Assembly (NCBI RefSeq): GCF_034093315.1
Contig: NZ_CP139300.1
Coordinates: 496,001 to 560,000 of the forward strand
Origin: Prochlorococcus sp. MIT 1314
GTDB taxonomy: Bacteria > Cyanobacteriota > Cyanobacteriia > PCC-6307 > Cyanobiaceae
Length of the DNA: 64,000 nucleotides
Reading direction: 5' to 3'
The notes beneath the pieces are model-generated. The model searched no databases. It was not told the origin of the DNA and saw only the letters and a program-made list of their open reading frames with translations. Positions 50,402 through 59,363 of this stretch are shown here, piece after piece. Within the stretch, counting starts at the first letter, position 1; each line of letters begins with the position of its first letter. The position numbers and the translations under genes were made by a program.

Positions 50402-50716
50402 ATGGCTTATTCAGAAACAAGAATTGTAATAGGTGGTCTAGCCCATATTCCTGTTCTCATTGTTATAGCTAATTTCATTAAAGGAAAATTTAAAGTTAAA
50501 AAAGAAAAGGCAAAAGAAACTTTAGCAAAAGAAGATCCAGTTAAAGTTATTGAGGTGAAAGAAACTTTAGTCAAAGAAAATAAAACAAACGCGATAAAGG
50601 AAATATCAAATAAGCTAGATAATATTGAAGAAAAGGCAGATAAGGTTTATGAAAAAGTGAAGAAAGAAAAGAAAGATAAGAAGAAGAAAAAGAAGAAAGA
50701 TATGAAAAGAGATTAA
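50402..50716 (+). CDS. Membrane-anchored Lys/Glu-rich protein
   Basis: 104 aa. A short N-terminal hydrophobic segment (IVIGGLAHIPVLIVIANF) is followed by a highly charged, probably coiled-coil C-terminus ending in a run of Lys. Unrecognised. The charged tail resembles membrane-tethered nucleoid- or RNA-binding tails; speculative. Confidence 0.5.
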   Translation: MAYSETRIVIGGLAHIPVLIVIANFIKGKFKVKKEKAKETLAKEDPVKVIEVKETLVKENKTNAIKEISNKLDNIEEKADKVYEKVKKEKKDKKKKKKKDMKRD

Positions 50717-50869
50717 CTGATAGCAAGAAAGTGAGATAAAAATATCCTTACAATCAGCCTAAACATCAGCAAATATTTAATTTTGTAATGTCAAATAAAG
50801 TAATTTTCCGTAACTCTTTATGTAAGTAATTTAGGCATATTACTCTACTATGATTTTCAACTTCGTTAA

Positions 50870-50906
50870 GAGTACTAGATCTAAGATTCCAATCCTGTCA
50901 TCCAGA
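50870..50906 (+). repeat. Strongly degenerate tRNA-Pro fragment
   Basis: GAGTACTAGATCTAAGATTC and CAATCCTGTCATCCAGA align with GAGCACTAGGTCGCAGGTTC and GAATCCTGTCGCCCCGA. Confidence 0.55.
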
Positions 50907-51021
50907 TCAGTCATAGTAATCGTTTATAAATTTTAGAGTTAGTCTTGACTTGAGAAAGGAGGGTTAAATAGAAATACTTTGTTCTACTTTGTGCCTAATT
51001 TCCCCCCAATATATAAATAGA

Positions 51022-51138
51022 TTAATGATTTTCTTTTAAATATAGATTCTTAGTGTTTGCACTATCTGAAGAAAGAAATAAAAATAATATGATGCCAATT
51101 AAACCTGAGAAAGCAAGTGTAAGTTGAAAAAACTCCAT
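51022..51138 (-). CDS. 38-aa single-helix membrane protein, ANTKNLYLK family
   Basis: MEFFQLTLAFSGLIGIILFL then FLSSDSANTKNLYLKENH. A paralogue at 58516-58632 keeps SD/ANTKNLYLK, supporting a real family. Confidence 0.6.
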   Translation of the reverse strand: MEFFQLTLAFSGLIGIILFLFLSSDSANTKNLYLKENH

Positions 51139-51229
51139 AATTAAAACCCTCAATTATGTTTCCACTACAAACTTAGGAATATTCTTATTTTTTTAAAAGA
51201 GTAAAACTTCTTAATTATTTGTGAAATAG

Positions 51230-51349
51230 TTACTTTAAAGAATAATAAGTATAGGGAACTTCTTCTCCTGTTTTTATCGAGTCGCCATAGTAACTTTCAG
51301 CTGTCTTCATCAATAACCAGTAGAAGAAATTAGCAAGTGTTTTCTTCAT
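51230..51349 (-). CDS. 39-aa small protein
   Basis: MKKTLANFFYWLLMKTAESY then YGDSIKTGEEVPYTYYSLK. Amphipathic N-terminus. Unrecognised. Confidence 0.45.
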   Translation of the reverse strand: MKKTLANFFYWLLMKTAESYYGDSIKTGEEVPYTYYSLK

Positions 51350-51416
51350 AAGAATATCTAAAGCTATTACTATTCAAATCAGAATTCCTAACTAAAACAA
51401 CGTAGAAAATACTTAT

Positions 51417-51602
51417 TTAAACTTCCCAATCTATTTAGTAATAATTATCAATATCTCTTTCTCAAACCCTAGCAAGTTTTCTTAGTAGAGCTTTTACTTC
51501 CATATCTGGAGCACCACAATCGTCTTGGAACTTTGTGCAAATGACTTTAATTTGTTCATAAGCTTGTTCAAGCCATATTGTTTCTTGATCTGGATTCGCC
51601 AT
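51417..51602 (-). pseudogene. Decayed paralogue of the 39003 small acidic protein
   Basis: MANPDQETIWLEQAYEQIKV aligns with 39003-39188 over its full length (62 codons) but contains two in-frame stops. Confidence 0.8.
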
Positions 51603-51752
51603 TTAATTTTTATCTATTACTTCTCCCCCATACTCTCTAGCTATTACATCTAAACACATAAGAATATCTTTATTTTCTAATAGATCTGTTTCACTCAAAT
51701 ACCTAAGAAGAGTTCTTATTTGATCAATAGTGTTTTCTTGTAATTCCTTCAT
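51603..51752 (-). CDS. 49-aa acidic helical protein
   Basis: MKELQENTIDQIRTLLRYLS, then ETDLLENKDILMCLDVIA and EYGGEV. Ends directly at the start of the damaged gene downstream. Upstream AAGTATTAATG context is the same as at 38071. Confidence 0.5.
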   Translation of the reverse strand: MKELQENTIDQIRTLLRYLSETDLLENKDILMCLDVIAREYGGEVIDKN

Positions 51753-52021
51753 TAATACTTAATTGGCACCTGCCAATAAGGATAGCAACCATATGATTTA
51801 TATATAAATTAGTTCTAATAATCTAGAATTTATTTTTAAATGAGAGATTTATATAGTAAGAATTTCTTTTTTCTTGAGGAATTGATTTCAAACATTTCAA
51901 CATTTCGTCAATCATAAGTTATTTCAGAGATAGAGATTTAATTAAAAAATTTTCATTGAATAATTAAAAAGAAAATATAGATATTAAAAAGCTTCCTCAA
52001 ATTTGATTTAATTGTTTCAAA

Positions 52022-52147
52022 ATGAATTCATTACAGATCCAATTCTATATATCTATGATTTTAGGACTTGGAGGAGTGTATGTATTAATCTATTCTTTCC
52101 ATGATGTTGATGATGATGGGGAGAAATATATTTATACTAACGAATAA
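52022..52147 (+). CDS. 41-aa single-helix membrane protein
   Basis: MNSLQIQFYISMILGLGGVY then VLIYSFHDVDDDGEKYIYTN. Acidic cytoplasmic or lumenal tail. Unrecognised. Confidence 0.5.
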   Translation: MNSLQIQFYISMILGLGGVYVLIYSFHDVDDDGEKYIYTNE

Positions 52148-52219
52148 ACTAATTTAACTTGATAGTTGACAATTTCATAAAGAGTAAAAAGCAATTTATG
52201 GGAACAGAGAGAGTTTCAT

Positions 52220-52858
52220 TTAAAACAAACTCATTTGATTAGTTTGCTTTTTATTAAGGTCTTCTAATACCCATCCGTTTGGTGACCAACCCATCATAAT
52301 TGGGAGTAACCCTTTTAATTCATCAGAGTCTTTTACATGCTCAGTCCATTTTTGCTCATATCCATTAGGAACAACAACAGGCATACGGTGATGTAACGGT
52401 TTAATTAAATCATTTGGTTCAGTTGTCAAAACACAGCAACTTTCTATTTCGGCTCCATCCGATGAAGTCCATTTGCTCCAAATTCCTCCAAGCCAAAAAG
52501 TCTCGTAATTTTCTTTACGAATGAGAAATCTTTTTTCAAAAAAACCACTTGCCGGTATTAGGCATCTTTTGTGCTTCCAACTTCCACTAAATAATTTCTT
52601 TTCTTCAACTGTTTCTGATCTTGCATTAAATGGTCTCGGTCTTTTTTTATCAAATGGGTCTTTAGCATAAGGCGAAATAAAACCCCAAGACATAAAGGTG
52701 GTCTTCATTTTTCCTTCATTCTTAATTACTAAAACTGGATCAGTTGGTCTAATTAAATTTTGAGTTTCGTATTTACTATCAAGACCAATTGGATAGTCTT
52801 GTTTTAAAACTTTAGGCAACCTATCAAATTCAGTTTTAAGTTCAAATCTGCCACACAT
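52220..52858 (-). CDS. SRAP (YedK/HMCES) abasic-site-shielding protein
   Basis: 212 aa. Catalytic Cys2 (MCGRFEL), FNARSETVEE, CLIPASGFFEKR with the conserved Glu, CCVLTTEPNDLIKPLHHRMP with the active-site His. SRAP proteins form a stable crosslink with abasic sites in single-stranded DNA. A copy of the shared leader motif (minus-strand ATTGACAACCAATCTAAAAT) lies about 55-75 bp upstream. Confidence 0.93.
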   Translation of the reverse strand: MCGRFELKTEFDRLPKVLKQDYPIGLDSKYETQNLIRPTDPVLVIKNEGKMKTTFMSWGFISPYAKDPFDKKRPRPFNARSETVEEKKLFSGSWKHKRCLIPASGFFEKRFLIRKENYETFWLGGIWSKWTSSDGAEIESCCVLTTEPNDLIKPLHHRMPVVVPNGYEQKWTEHVKDSDELKGLLPIMMGWSPNGWVLEDLNKKQTNQMSLF

Positions 52859-53043
52859 TTATTTTTTAAAGCATTCATCAAAATCTCATTTAAAATAACG
52901 AGTCTATTTCTTTTAATTTTAGATTGGTTGTCAATAGGAAAATTATGTCATATTTATGTCATATGCTGGATAATTTATCGGGACAATCTATCCAGAACTA
53001 AGTAAAAAGTAGTTATCGCCACAAAACATATCTATATAGAATT

Positions 53044-53135
53044 CTGGGAGCACTAGGTCATAGGTGCTAAGACTGAGGGGCCGCCTAGATCAAATACAAT
53101 TTATCTTAAAAAGTTTCCCAGGCTTTCTTTTTTGT
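53044..53135 (+). repeat. Partial tRNA-Pro fragment and terminator relic
   Basis: TGGGAGCACTAGGTCATAGG (53044-53063) matches the anticodon-variable region of tRNA-Pro; AAAAAGTTTCCCAGGCTTTC and a T run (about 53112-53135) resemble the terminator. Confidence 0.65.
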
Positions 53136-53223
53136 TGAGTAAAGTCTATCCATACCAAAATTGATAGATGTGTAGTTTTTCAGAGCTTTTCTTATTTCTT
53201 CTTGAATGAAAATGACTTGAAGA

Positions 53224-53946
53224 TTAGTCAAATGTTTTTGAAGATTTTTCAAGTAATTCATTTAACTCTAAGAGTTCTTCTTTGTTAAGTTCGCGATATT
53301 GTCCTGATGGTACGTCTAACTTAATATTCATGATTCTTACACGCTTTAATGATTTTACTCTATAGCCTAAGGATTCACACATTCTCCTAATCTGACGATT
53401 AAGTCCTTGAGTCAGTATTATTTTAAATTTTTTTGGTCCCAATTGTTTTACGAAACAATTCTTAGTTATGGTGTCTAATATTTCAACTCCATTACCCATC
53501 CTTTGGATAAAGTCTCCATTAATCGGACGATTAAGTCTTACGATATATTCTTTTTCATGATTATTTCTTGCTCTGAGTATTTTATTTACGATCTCTCCAT
53601 CGTTAGTCAAGAAAATCAATCCCTCACTAGGCTTATCCAATCTTCCAATAGGAAAAATTCTTTTAGGGTAATTTATGAAATCTATAATATTGTTGGGTTC
53701 TACTCTTCTATCTGTTGTGCAAACAATTCCAATAGGTTTATTAAAGGCTAGGTATATGTTTTTTTCTTTTATTGATTTTTTTATTCTTTGACCTTCTACT
53801 TCTACTTGATCCCCTTCCTCTACCTTGGTACCCATTTCTGGAACTTTACCATTAATGGTTACTTTTCCTTCTTCGATTAGTCTATCTGCTCCTCTTCTAG
53901 AACAAAAACCGGCTTCACTTAAATATTTATTTATCCTAATAGCCAT
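53224..53946 (-). CDS. RluF/RsuA-family pseudouridine synthase
   Basis: 240 aa. An N-terminal S4 domain (INKYLSEAGFCSRRGADRLI) is followed by the catalytic motif GRLDKPSEGLIFLTND with its Asp, LAFNKPIGIVCTT, and QGLNRQIRRMCESLGY. The spacing and KEYIVRL fit the RluF branch (23S rRNA U2604) better than RsuA, but the target is not certain. Chromosomal backbone type. Confidence 0.88.
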   Translation of the reverse strand: MAIRINKYLSEAGFCSRRGADRLIEEGKVTINGKVPEMGTKVEEGDQVEVEGQRIKKSIKEKNIYLAFNKPIGIVCTTDRRVEPNNIIDFINYPKRIFPIGRLDKPSEGLIFLTNDGEIVNKILRARNNHEKEYIVRLNRPINGDFIQRMGNGVEILDTITKNCFVKQLGPKKFKIILTQGLNRQIRRMCESLGYRVKSLKRVRIMNIKLDVPSGQYRELNKEELLELNELLEKSSKTFD

Positions 53947-54228
53947 AAAGATATTATATTGTCAAAAAGGATTGTTAGAGCCTCGACTTTTCAAAAAAGA
54001 AGTAAGTTTTTTTTGATAGGATCCCATTACCAAGAGAAAAAAGTTTTCAAGGGATAAAGATAAGGGAACATATTTTTACTCACAACAATTTGTTAGGAAT
54101 TTTATCTATTTTTACATTTGATTGTTGGTCCTCTATCCGTATATGTTTGTACCTCAAACCGTACATCCTAATTAATCGTTTGCTTAACATTCTTAGCTAG
54201 AACCTTAAGGTAACAAAAATTAGTTCAA

Positions 54229-54414
54229 ATGCCTTCAACACCAATCAAATCTTGTAATAAATATGTGTTGAGTTACAAAGATTCATCAAATAATACACAT
54301 CAATTAGGATTCTATGCTCGTGATGCATATGATTGCTTGATGCTTGCGAGAGAATTCAACTCTCACGTACATGAACATCCTGGTTCTGTAATCAGAATCC
54401 AACAAAAATCTTGA
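54229..54414 (+). CDS. 61-aa conserved-looking small protein
   Basis: YVLSYKDSSNNTHQLGFYAR, DAYDCLMLAREFNSHVHEHP and GSVIRIQQKS. Soluble. It is followed 11 bp later by the 54-aa gene, probably co-transcribed. Function unknown. Confidence 0.6.
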   Translation: MPSTPIKSCNKYVLSYKDSSNNTHQLGFYARDAYDCLMLAREFNSHVHEHPGSVIRIQQKS

Positions 54415-54425
54415 GGAAATTAAAC

Positions 54426-54590
54426 ATGAATTTAAAAAGATCACCATTCGCAATTCAAGATAAAAACGAAAGAGATCTTGATAATGTAAAAGATTATCCA
54501 ACTATTGCCGATTTAATGAGAGAACAGAAGGTCCCACAATATAAAAAGAATACTGTTCATCATAGAAGAGATTTAGACTCTCTTGGTTAA
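54426..54590 (+). CDS. 54-aa basic small protein
   Basis: MNLKRSPFAIQDKNERDLDN, VKDYPTIADLMREQKVPQYK. An ATG-less relative follows at 54618-54802. Confidence 0.55.
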   Translation: MNLKRSPFAIQDKNERDLDNVKDYPTIADLMREQKVPQYKKNTVHHRRDLDSLG

Positions 54591-54617
54591 TTTATAACGA
54601 TTAGCTAGTTAAAAGTT

Positions 54618-54802
54618 TAATAAAATCACCATTCTCAATTCTCAAAAAAGAAAAGAGAAAAGAGCAATATATTACATTAAGAGTGTTTAATAAAAGAGGA
54701 GTTCAAGCCAAAATCGAATCTTATAAAGATACCGAGGATGAAGATAAAAGGGATACAATTAAAGCTCAAGATTTATTGTTGCTCGATAGAATCCTAATTT
54801 AG
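54618..54802 (+). pseudogene. Remnant related to the preceding small gene
   Basis: The frame reads KSLIKSPFSILKKEKRKEQY, RVFNKRGVQAKIESYKDTED and AQDLLLLDRILI before TAG. No usable start; KSPFSI resembles KRSPFAI of 54426-54590. Confidence 0.35.
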
Positions 54803-55323
54803 ATAGTAGCTACTTACTAGAGTAGCAATATCCTTTTTATAATTTGGTAGGAATTAATTCACTAATACCTTTGAAGTGACTAAATCACCTAATTTTTATT
54901 CTCAAGAACTTAAATCTCAATCCAGAACGATTTTTTCTGCACCACAAAAATCCAAGAAACCCCTCCAGAAATTCCAACTACTGCAAGGGTTATTAAATTG
55001 ACTTGTACTATATAAAGCCAATCTTTTTCTTAGAATAAACGGAGAGTACTCAGTGAGATTTAGCCTCAAATTATTTATATCAAAAAAATCATAAATTAAA
55101 GAAAATTCCTTATGCAATTTAGTTTTTATTCATAATGTACTATTTTCTTCATCAAGTTTTTTAAGCTCTATAGACATATAAGCAATTATCTTTCTTAATT
55201 GCACCAATGGCGTCTTTATACTTATCAGGTTCAACTAAAAGCATTTTTATAAAATCGTATTGCCTTTCAATTTCCTGAGAAGAGAAGTTTCCAATAAAAA
55301 AATAAGAGAGTTTTATTCCTCCA

Positions 55324-55344
55324 TGTTAGGTCGACTGTCAATCT
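55324..55344 (-). promoter_or_regulatory. Shared island promoter motif, orphan copy (55.3 kb)
   Basis: Minus-strand GATTGACAGTCGACCTAACA, followed by a GAGGAATAAAACTCTC hairpin. Only a degraded frame (about 55130-55300) lies downstream. Confidence 0.5.
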
Positions 55345-55359
55345 TTTAAAGATTAACTA

Positions 55360-55668
55360 CTAATTTGCTGCTGCAATTTCTTTATGGACTGAGAGAAATT
55401 CTTGGTCTGTTAAAACCGGTGTGACTTCAATTTCTACGCCAAAATTATCGACCCAGATACTACTCCATTTCCAAATGTTCTGATGATTTGAAGATTCAAC
55501 TATTGCCCAACCGTTAGCTCCCTCAGGATTTACTACTCGATTAACAACTTTAAACCCATCAAATTCATCACCTTCGCATCCTCCTTCAACGAACCCCGCG
55601 AAAGCTTCTGCCCCTTGCATATGACTTTCTTGATCTGGAAATTGCCAGTGAACAATGTATGATTGCAT
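55360..55668 (-). CDS. DUF3303-like small protein
   Basis: 102 aa. SYIVHWQFPDQESHMQGAEA, FKVVNRVVNPEGANGWAIVE and VEIEVTPVLTDQEF parallel 39548-39820 (HWSFKTGYHQKGAEK, EGWIVLK, TTPVFTDEE). Probable dimeric alpha-beta barrel. Function unknown. Confidence 0.7.
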   Translation of the reverse strand: MQSYIVHWQFPDQESHMQGAEAFAGFVEGGCEGDEFDGFKVVNRVVNPEGANGWAIVESSNHQNIWKWSSIWVDNFGVEIEVTPVLTDQEFLSVHKEIAAAN

Positions 55669-55798
55669 AAATTAAATAATGTTTATTTAATTATTAATTG
55701 TCGAATTTAAAAATTAAATAATAAATCTTTAAACACTAATTAAAAAGGAATAAGCCTAAAGGGGGAATTAACCAAAAAAAAAGACTCTTGCGAGCCTA

Positions 55799-55940
55799 GG
55801 TGATGGGGACTCCTATAATGACAAATTAAATAGAAACAAACAACCCCATCAATAGGTAATTTTTATTACTTACAAACACCATATATAGTGCTAGGATTTT
55901 ACAAAAGGCTGGGTGATGGGGATTATCCCGCTTTTTTTTT
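55799..55940 (+). ncRNA. Candidate structured RNA with alternative pairings and terminator
   Basis: GGTGATGGGGA occurs at 55800-55810 and 55913-55923. A single CCCCATC (55844-55850) can pair with either copy. The second copy leads into GGGATTATCCC and a T9 run (55931-55939), a terminator-like end. No coding frame. The layout suggests an sRNA or attenuator; identity unknown. Confidence 0.4.
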
Positions 55941-56301
55941 ATTAAGGGGCGAAGCTAACGCCCTTTCTTTATAGAAAAATTTACACTAATCAATAAATAG
56001 AGATCGAGGATTAAAAGATTTTAACCTTTTTAAGATAGTGAAAGTTCCTCTTCCATCATTAATTAAATTTTGATTTCTTATTGTCGTGTTTATAAGAGAA
56101 GTAGTAAAGCAGTTATGAAATATTCAAGGGTTGAAACAATAAAAAGGCAAGAAAGGAATATAAGCAGTTATTGGAAGAGGGTTGAAAGAAAACTTGTATT
56201 TTTAATAGTTATCTATAAATAAACGAGACTAGGTAGTTTACCTAAAACTTGACTTTCTCAGTAAATAGTTGCTAGATAAGCGGCAGGTTTAAGTTGTAAT
56301 T

Positions 56302-56469
56302 ATGAAAAAAGACATTTATACAAATATTAAAGAATCAGATGCCTTGGAAAGTTTTTTTGAATGTATAACCTCTTGTAGTATCAAAAGTGAGGGAGTGGAT
56401 TGCACTACAGCATGTTACGTAAGACATTTAGAACCAAAGAATATTAATTACCCACTGAAATTTTCATAA
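56302..56469 (+). CDS. 55-aa protein with twin CX3C motif
   Basis: MKKDIYTNIKESDALESFFE, then CITSCSIKSEGVDCTTACYV. Cysteines at 21, 25, 34 and 38 form CX3C-X8-CX3C, suggesting a disulphide hairpin or metal site. No signal peptide. Unrecognised. Confidence 0.55.
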   Translation: MKKDIYTNIKESDALESFFECITSCSIKSEGVDCTTACYVRHLEPKNINYPLKFS

Positions 56470-56611
56470 GCAAAGCTGATCGATAATTGTTAAATTGAAT
56501 TTATTATATTTCGACAGTCCCAAGCTTTTTTGGTCTATTGCTTTTATATTTGGCAGTTCTGATTTGGGATATTTGATACAATCCTTTAGAGAAGAAGAAG
56601 GAATTTAATCT

Positions 56612-56728
56612 TCAATTGGGGAGTTGATTTGTAGGAGGTGCACTAAATAGTCTTTTCTTTCTTTTAAGTTTTCTATACGCGACTATAGAGCCTAATACTA
56701 ATATTGTAATAGCTATAGAGTTAATCAT
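56612..56728 (-). CDS. 38-aa membrane micro-protein with basic tail
   Basis: MINSIAITILVLGSIVAYRK then LKRKKRLFSAPPTNQLPN. Weak but protein-like. Confidence 0.4.
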   Translation of the reverse strand: MINSIAITILVLGSIVAYRKLKRKKRLFSAPPTNQLPN

Positions 56729-56914
56729 ATTAAATACATATACTTGTATATAAACAAATTTGTTCTAAATATCAATGATTAGAAATTAATTTCTAAAAAA
56801 GTAACTATATGAACTCCTTCTTAATATTTAGCTTTGATGTTAGATATCCAAACCTACCAAGAAGAAACAAACTGCTTATTACACCATAAGTAAATGTTAT
56901 GCCATAATAATGAG

Positions 56915-57019
56915 TCACTTTTGCTTATTTCTCATTTGATACTGCAAAATAGCTTTTAAGTGTTGCACTTCTTTTCCTAAAGTCTCAATTCTTTTTTCTA
57001 ATTCTTTGTTAGTAGCCAT
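56915..57019 (-). CDS. 34-aa coiled-coil micro-protein
   Basis: MATNKELEKRIETLGKEVQH then LKAILQYQMRNKQK, with a heptad pattern of hydrophobic residues throughout. Function unknown. Confidence 0.5.
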   Translation of the reverse strand: MATNKELEKRIETLGKEVQHLKAILQYQMRNKQK

Positions 57020-57171
57020 ATTTATTATCCGATATTAAAATTTTACCGTTTGTTGAATTCTTTAATAGCAACTTATTTAGTTTTTGATATTCAAAACTAT
57101 AAGTATAAGCGCTTATTGATCAAGATAAATTCTCTAGATAAATTAAGCGGAATATGAATTTAGGGGGATGC

Positions 57172-57315
57172 ATGAGTGGAGATTATGAGACACTAGAAAT
57201 TAATCAGCCAAAAATCTCATATTTTCGGAAAAGATCAGAAAACAATAAAGAATGGTTAGATGAATTAATCAACAAAATTGAAGATATGAAAAACAACATT
57301 TCTAAAGCTTCTTAA
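57172..57315 (+). CDS. 47-aa charged small protein with strong RBS
   Basis: MSGDYETLEINQPKISYFRK then RSENNKEWLDELINKIEDMK. TAGGGGGA lies just before this ATG, favouring it over an in-frame ATG at 57154. Function unknown. Confidence 0.5.
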   Translation: MSGDYETLEINQPKISYFRKRSENNKEWLDELINKIEDMKNNISKAS

Positions 57316-57399
57316 GGGCATAAATGAACAAAATGATTTAGATACATTTAAAAAAAAGGCTATAATTATGAGTTAAAAGATATATATTAGGCTCTTTAA

Positions 57400-57645
57400 A
57401 CCAAAATAAAGAATAACGATGAAATCAAATTTAAACCAGATATTCGATTAGCTACAAATATTCTTTTAGTTTTTGGTACTTTTGCTATTGCTTTAAAAAT
57501 CGCATCTAGAGCAAAGTTATATCAAAAATATATATTTATTAAATATTTAAAACATCAAGTAGTTCGAGATACACTTATAAAAAGACTAAAAATATTTAAA
57601 GAAGAAAATCTATCTAGTATTTATGAATCTATTCTTAAAATTTAG
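57400..57645 (+). pseudogene. Open frame without a standard start, one helix
   Basis: The frame reads KPDIRLATNILLVFGTFAIA, LKIASRAKLYQKYIFIKYLK and RLKIFKEENLSSIYESILKI before TAG. Protein-like, but there is no ATG, GTG or TTG; only a short out-of-frame ATG at 57419. Possibly frameshifted at its 5' end. Confidence 0.35.
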
Positions 57646-57707
57646 AAAAATGGAGAAACAAAAATATTTAAAAAACTTCTCTGTAATAAAAAACTAAATT
57701 TGAATTA

Positions 57708-57929
57708 ATGCATATTGTTCTTAAAAAGTTACAAATTCTTATTTTTTTCTTTTTCTTAGCCCTAAATTTCAATCATTATTCACATGCTCATTTGAGGGGT
57801 ACATTTTCTTCTGAGCAAGATGCTGTAAATAAATCATTCGAAATTGGTTGCGAAGGGATACATAAGAACAAAGATAAATGGCTTCCTTGCGAAAACGAAA
57901 AAGAATTACATAAGTATTTAAGTAAATAA
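57708..57929 (+). CDS. DUF3721-like secreted small protein
   Basis: 73 aa. A signal peptide (LIFFFFLALNFNHYSHAH) is followed by GTFSSEQDAVNKSFEIGCEG and IHKNKDKWLPCENEKE, matching the family's A-x-x-x-A-x-E-x-G-C-x-G-x-H...W-x-P-C pattern (possible metal binding). Its stop directly abuts the PepSY-like gene. DUF number from memory. Confidence 0.7.
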   Translation: MHIVLKKLQILIFFFFLALNFNHYSHAHLRGTFSSEQDAVNKSFEIGCEGIHKNKDKWLPCENEKELHKYLSK

Positions 57930-58190
57930 ATGAAAAAATTCAACCTCAACAAAAGGCAAATACACAGAAAAATAGCTGCAATCTCCGCAATCCCTTTACT
58001 AATTACTATTTTATCGGGGACTATCTATAGTTTCCTCCAACCATTAGGAGTAGATGCTTTTTGGTTGATCAAATGGCATACAGGAAATTTTGGCATTGTT
58101 AATTTGCAACCTTTTTATTCGATATTTCTTGGGATTGCATCAATAATTTCTTTGATATCTGGCATTAGATTATTACAAGAAATATCCTAG
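57930..58190 (+). CDS. PepSY-associated transmembrane-like protein
   Basis: 86 aa. LNKRQIHRKIAAISAIPLLI then TILSGTIYSFLQPLG, and a second helix pair with WLIKWHTGNFG. The R-x-x-H-R start and T/S-G-x-I-Y fit PepSY-TM proteins, which often accompany iron or copper systems. Starts immediately after the DUF3721-like stop. Confidence 0.7.
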   Translation: MKKFNLNKRQIHRKIAAISAIPLLITILSGTIYSFLQPLGVDAFWLIKWHTGNFGIVNLQPFYSIFLGIASIISLISGIRLLQEIS

Positions 58191-58363
58191 ATTAAGCATA
58201 AAATAGATTAAAAACTAATAAATCCTTTTTTTGTTTCGCAGCTAAATAAGAAAAAAATCACTCCTAAATACCATATTAGTTATACCCATATAAGGAATTT
58301 TATTATTGATTTGGTAATTGGAATCCATGAAAAGTATCTATAAGATTTATGAAGTAAAACTTC

Positions 58364-58414
58364 TTATTTTTTATGTTGCAAACCTAATTCTTTCCTTCTT
58401 TGAGCTTCGCCCAT
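58364..58414 (-). pseudogene. 16-codon fragment of the MGEAxRRK family
   Basis: Encodes MGEAQRRKELGLQHKK only; the full-length relative MGEAKRRKNLG is at 60748-60969. Confidence 0.45.
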
Positions 58415-58515
58415 GGTTTTAAAATGTAAACACAATTATAAAAAATAAGTCCCACTACTGCGAGTTAATCTTATTAAAGAATAATCCTTATATATTTAAG
58501 GAAATTATTTTCAAT

Positions 58516-58632
58516 TTATTTAGCCTTCTTCAAATATAAATTCTTTGTATTTGCCTGATCTGATGTAAATAACAAAATCAATATAGTTCCAACTAAAAAT
58601 AAAAAAATCATTGTTAAACCAACAACTTCCAC
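58516..58632 (-). CDS. 38-aa membrane protein, ANTKNLYLK family (GTG start)
   Basis: VEVVGLTMIFLFLVGTILIL then LFTSDQANTKNLYLKKAK. The GTG at 58632 aligns with the start of the 51022-51138 paralogue. Confidence 0.55.
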   Translation of the reverse strand: MEVVGLTMIFLFLVGTILILLFTSDQANTKNLYLKKAK

Positions 58633-58819
58633 TATCTCACGAGGTAGATAATTTAGAAACATAATAAATAACTCTATTATCTTAAAACTAGCAAGTGTAT
58701 TTTTTATGTAAAGTCAGGATTCTTCCTTAAATTCCAAAAAGAACTTAGTAAGACTTCCAAATCGTTATTAATTTAACCTTATAGTTAAATAAGTCTTGGC
58801 TTAGAACATCAGCATATTC

Positions 58820-59125
58820 CTACTTAGTTATTCCTAGCTTCTTAAGGAATTTAAGGTAAGGTAAGGCCCAATCACCAAATGTAAAAGAGATTGTAGTATT
58901 TTTTTGTCCTTGAATTAATTTGTTAGAACATAGAGAAACTAATTTTGAGAATTGTTGGATAAACTCTGCTTCTAGATTATCTATATACAATTTTTTTTTG
59001 CCAACTCGTACTTTCTTCTGGGGCAAATAATTTTCTATTAACCATAAGACTTTATCTAACTTTGATTTATTGGTTGAGGCTTTAAATTGTTTAGATTTCT
59101 CTTTAAACATTTTTAGCATCATCAA
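58820..59125 (-). CDS. Basic soluble protein, unknown
   Basis: 101 aa, Lys-rich. FKASTNKSKLDKVLWLIENY, QKKVRVGKKKLYIDNLEAEF and ISFTFGDWALPYLKFLKKLG. No known motif. The first two Met are followed by MFKEK; any may be the start. Confidence 0.55.
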   Translation of the reverse strand: MMMLKMFKEKSKQFKASTNKSKLDKVLWLIENYLPQKKVRVGKKKLYIDNLEAEFIQQFSKLVSLCSNKLIQGQKNTTISFTFGDWALPYLKFLKKLGITK

Positions 59126-59363
59126 ATTTATTTAGTCAAATTTGACATTAATATATATAAAAGCAATATTATGAAGATCAATCTTAGGGTATTTTAATAA
59201 TAGATCGGATATGAATAATTAAAACAAAATTCTATTTACGAATAATTTCTTTTCAGATTTATCTTTCTTAAATTTTTATAGTTTATTAAAAAAACTTAAT
59301 TATAACTATGCATAACGAAGTAAAGGTTTATAAACCTCTTAATTTCTATAAACTTGCATAGAA

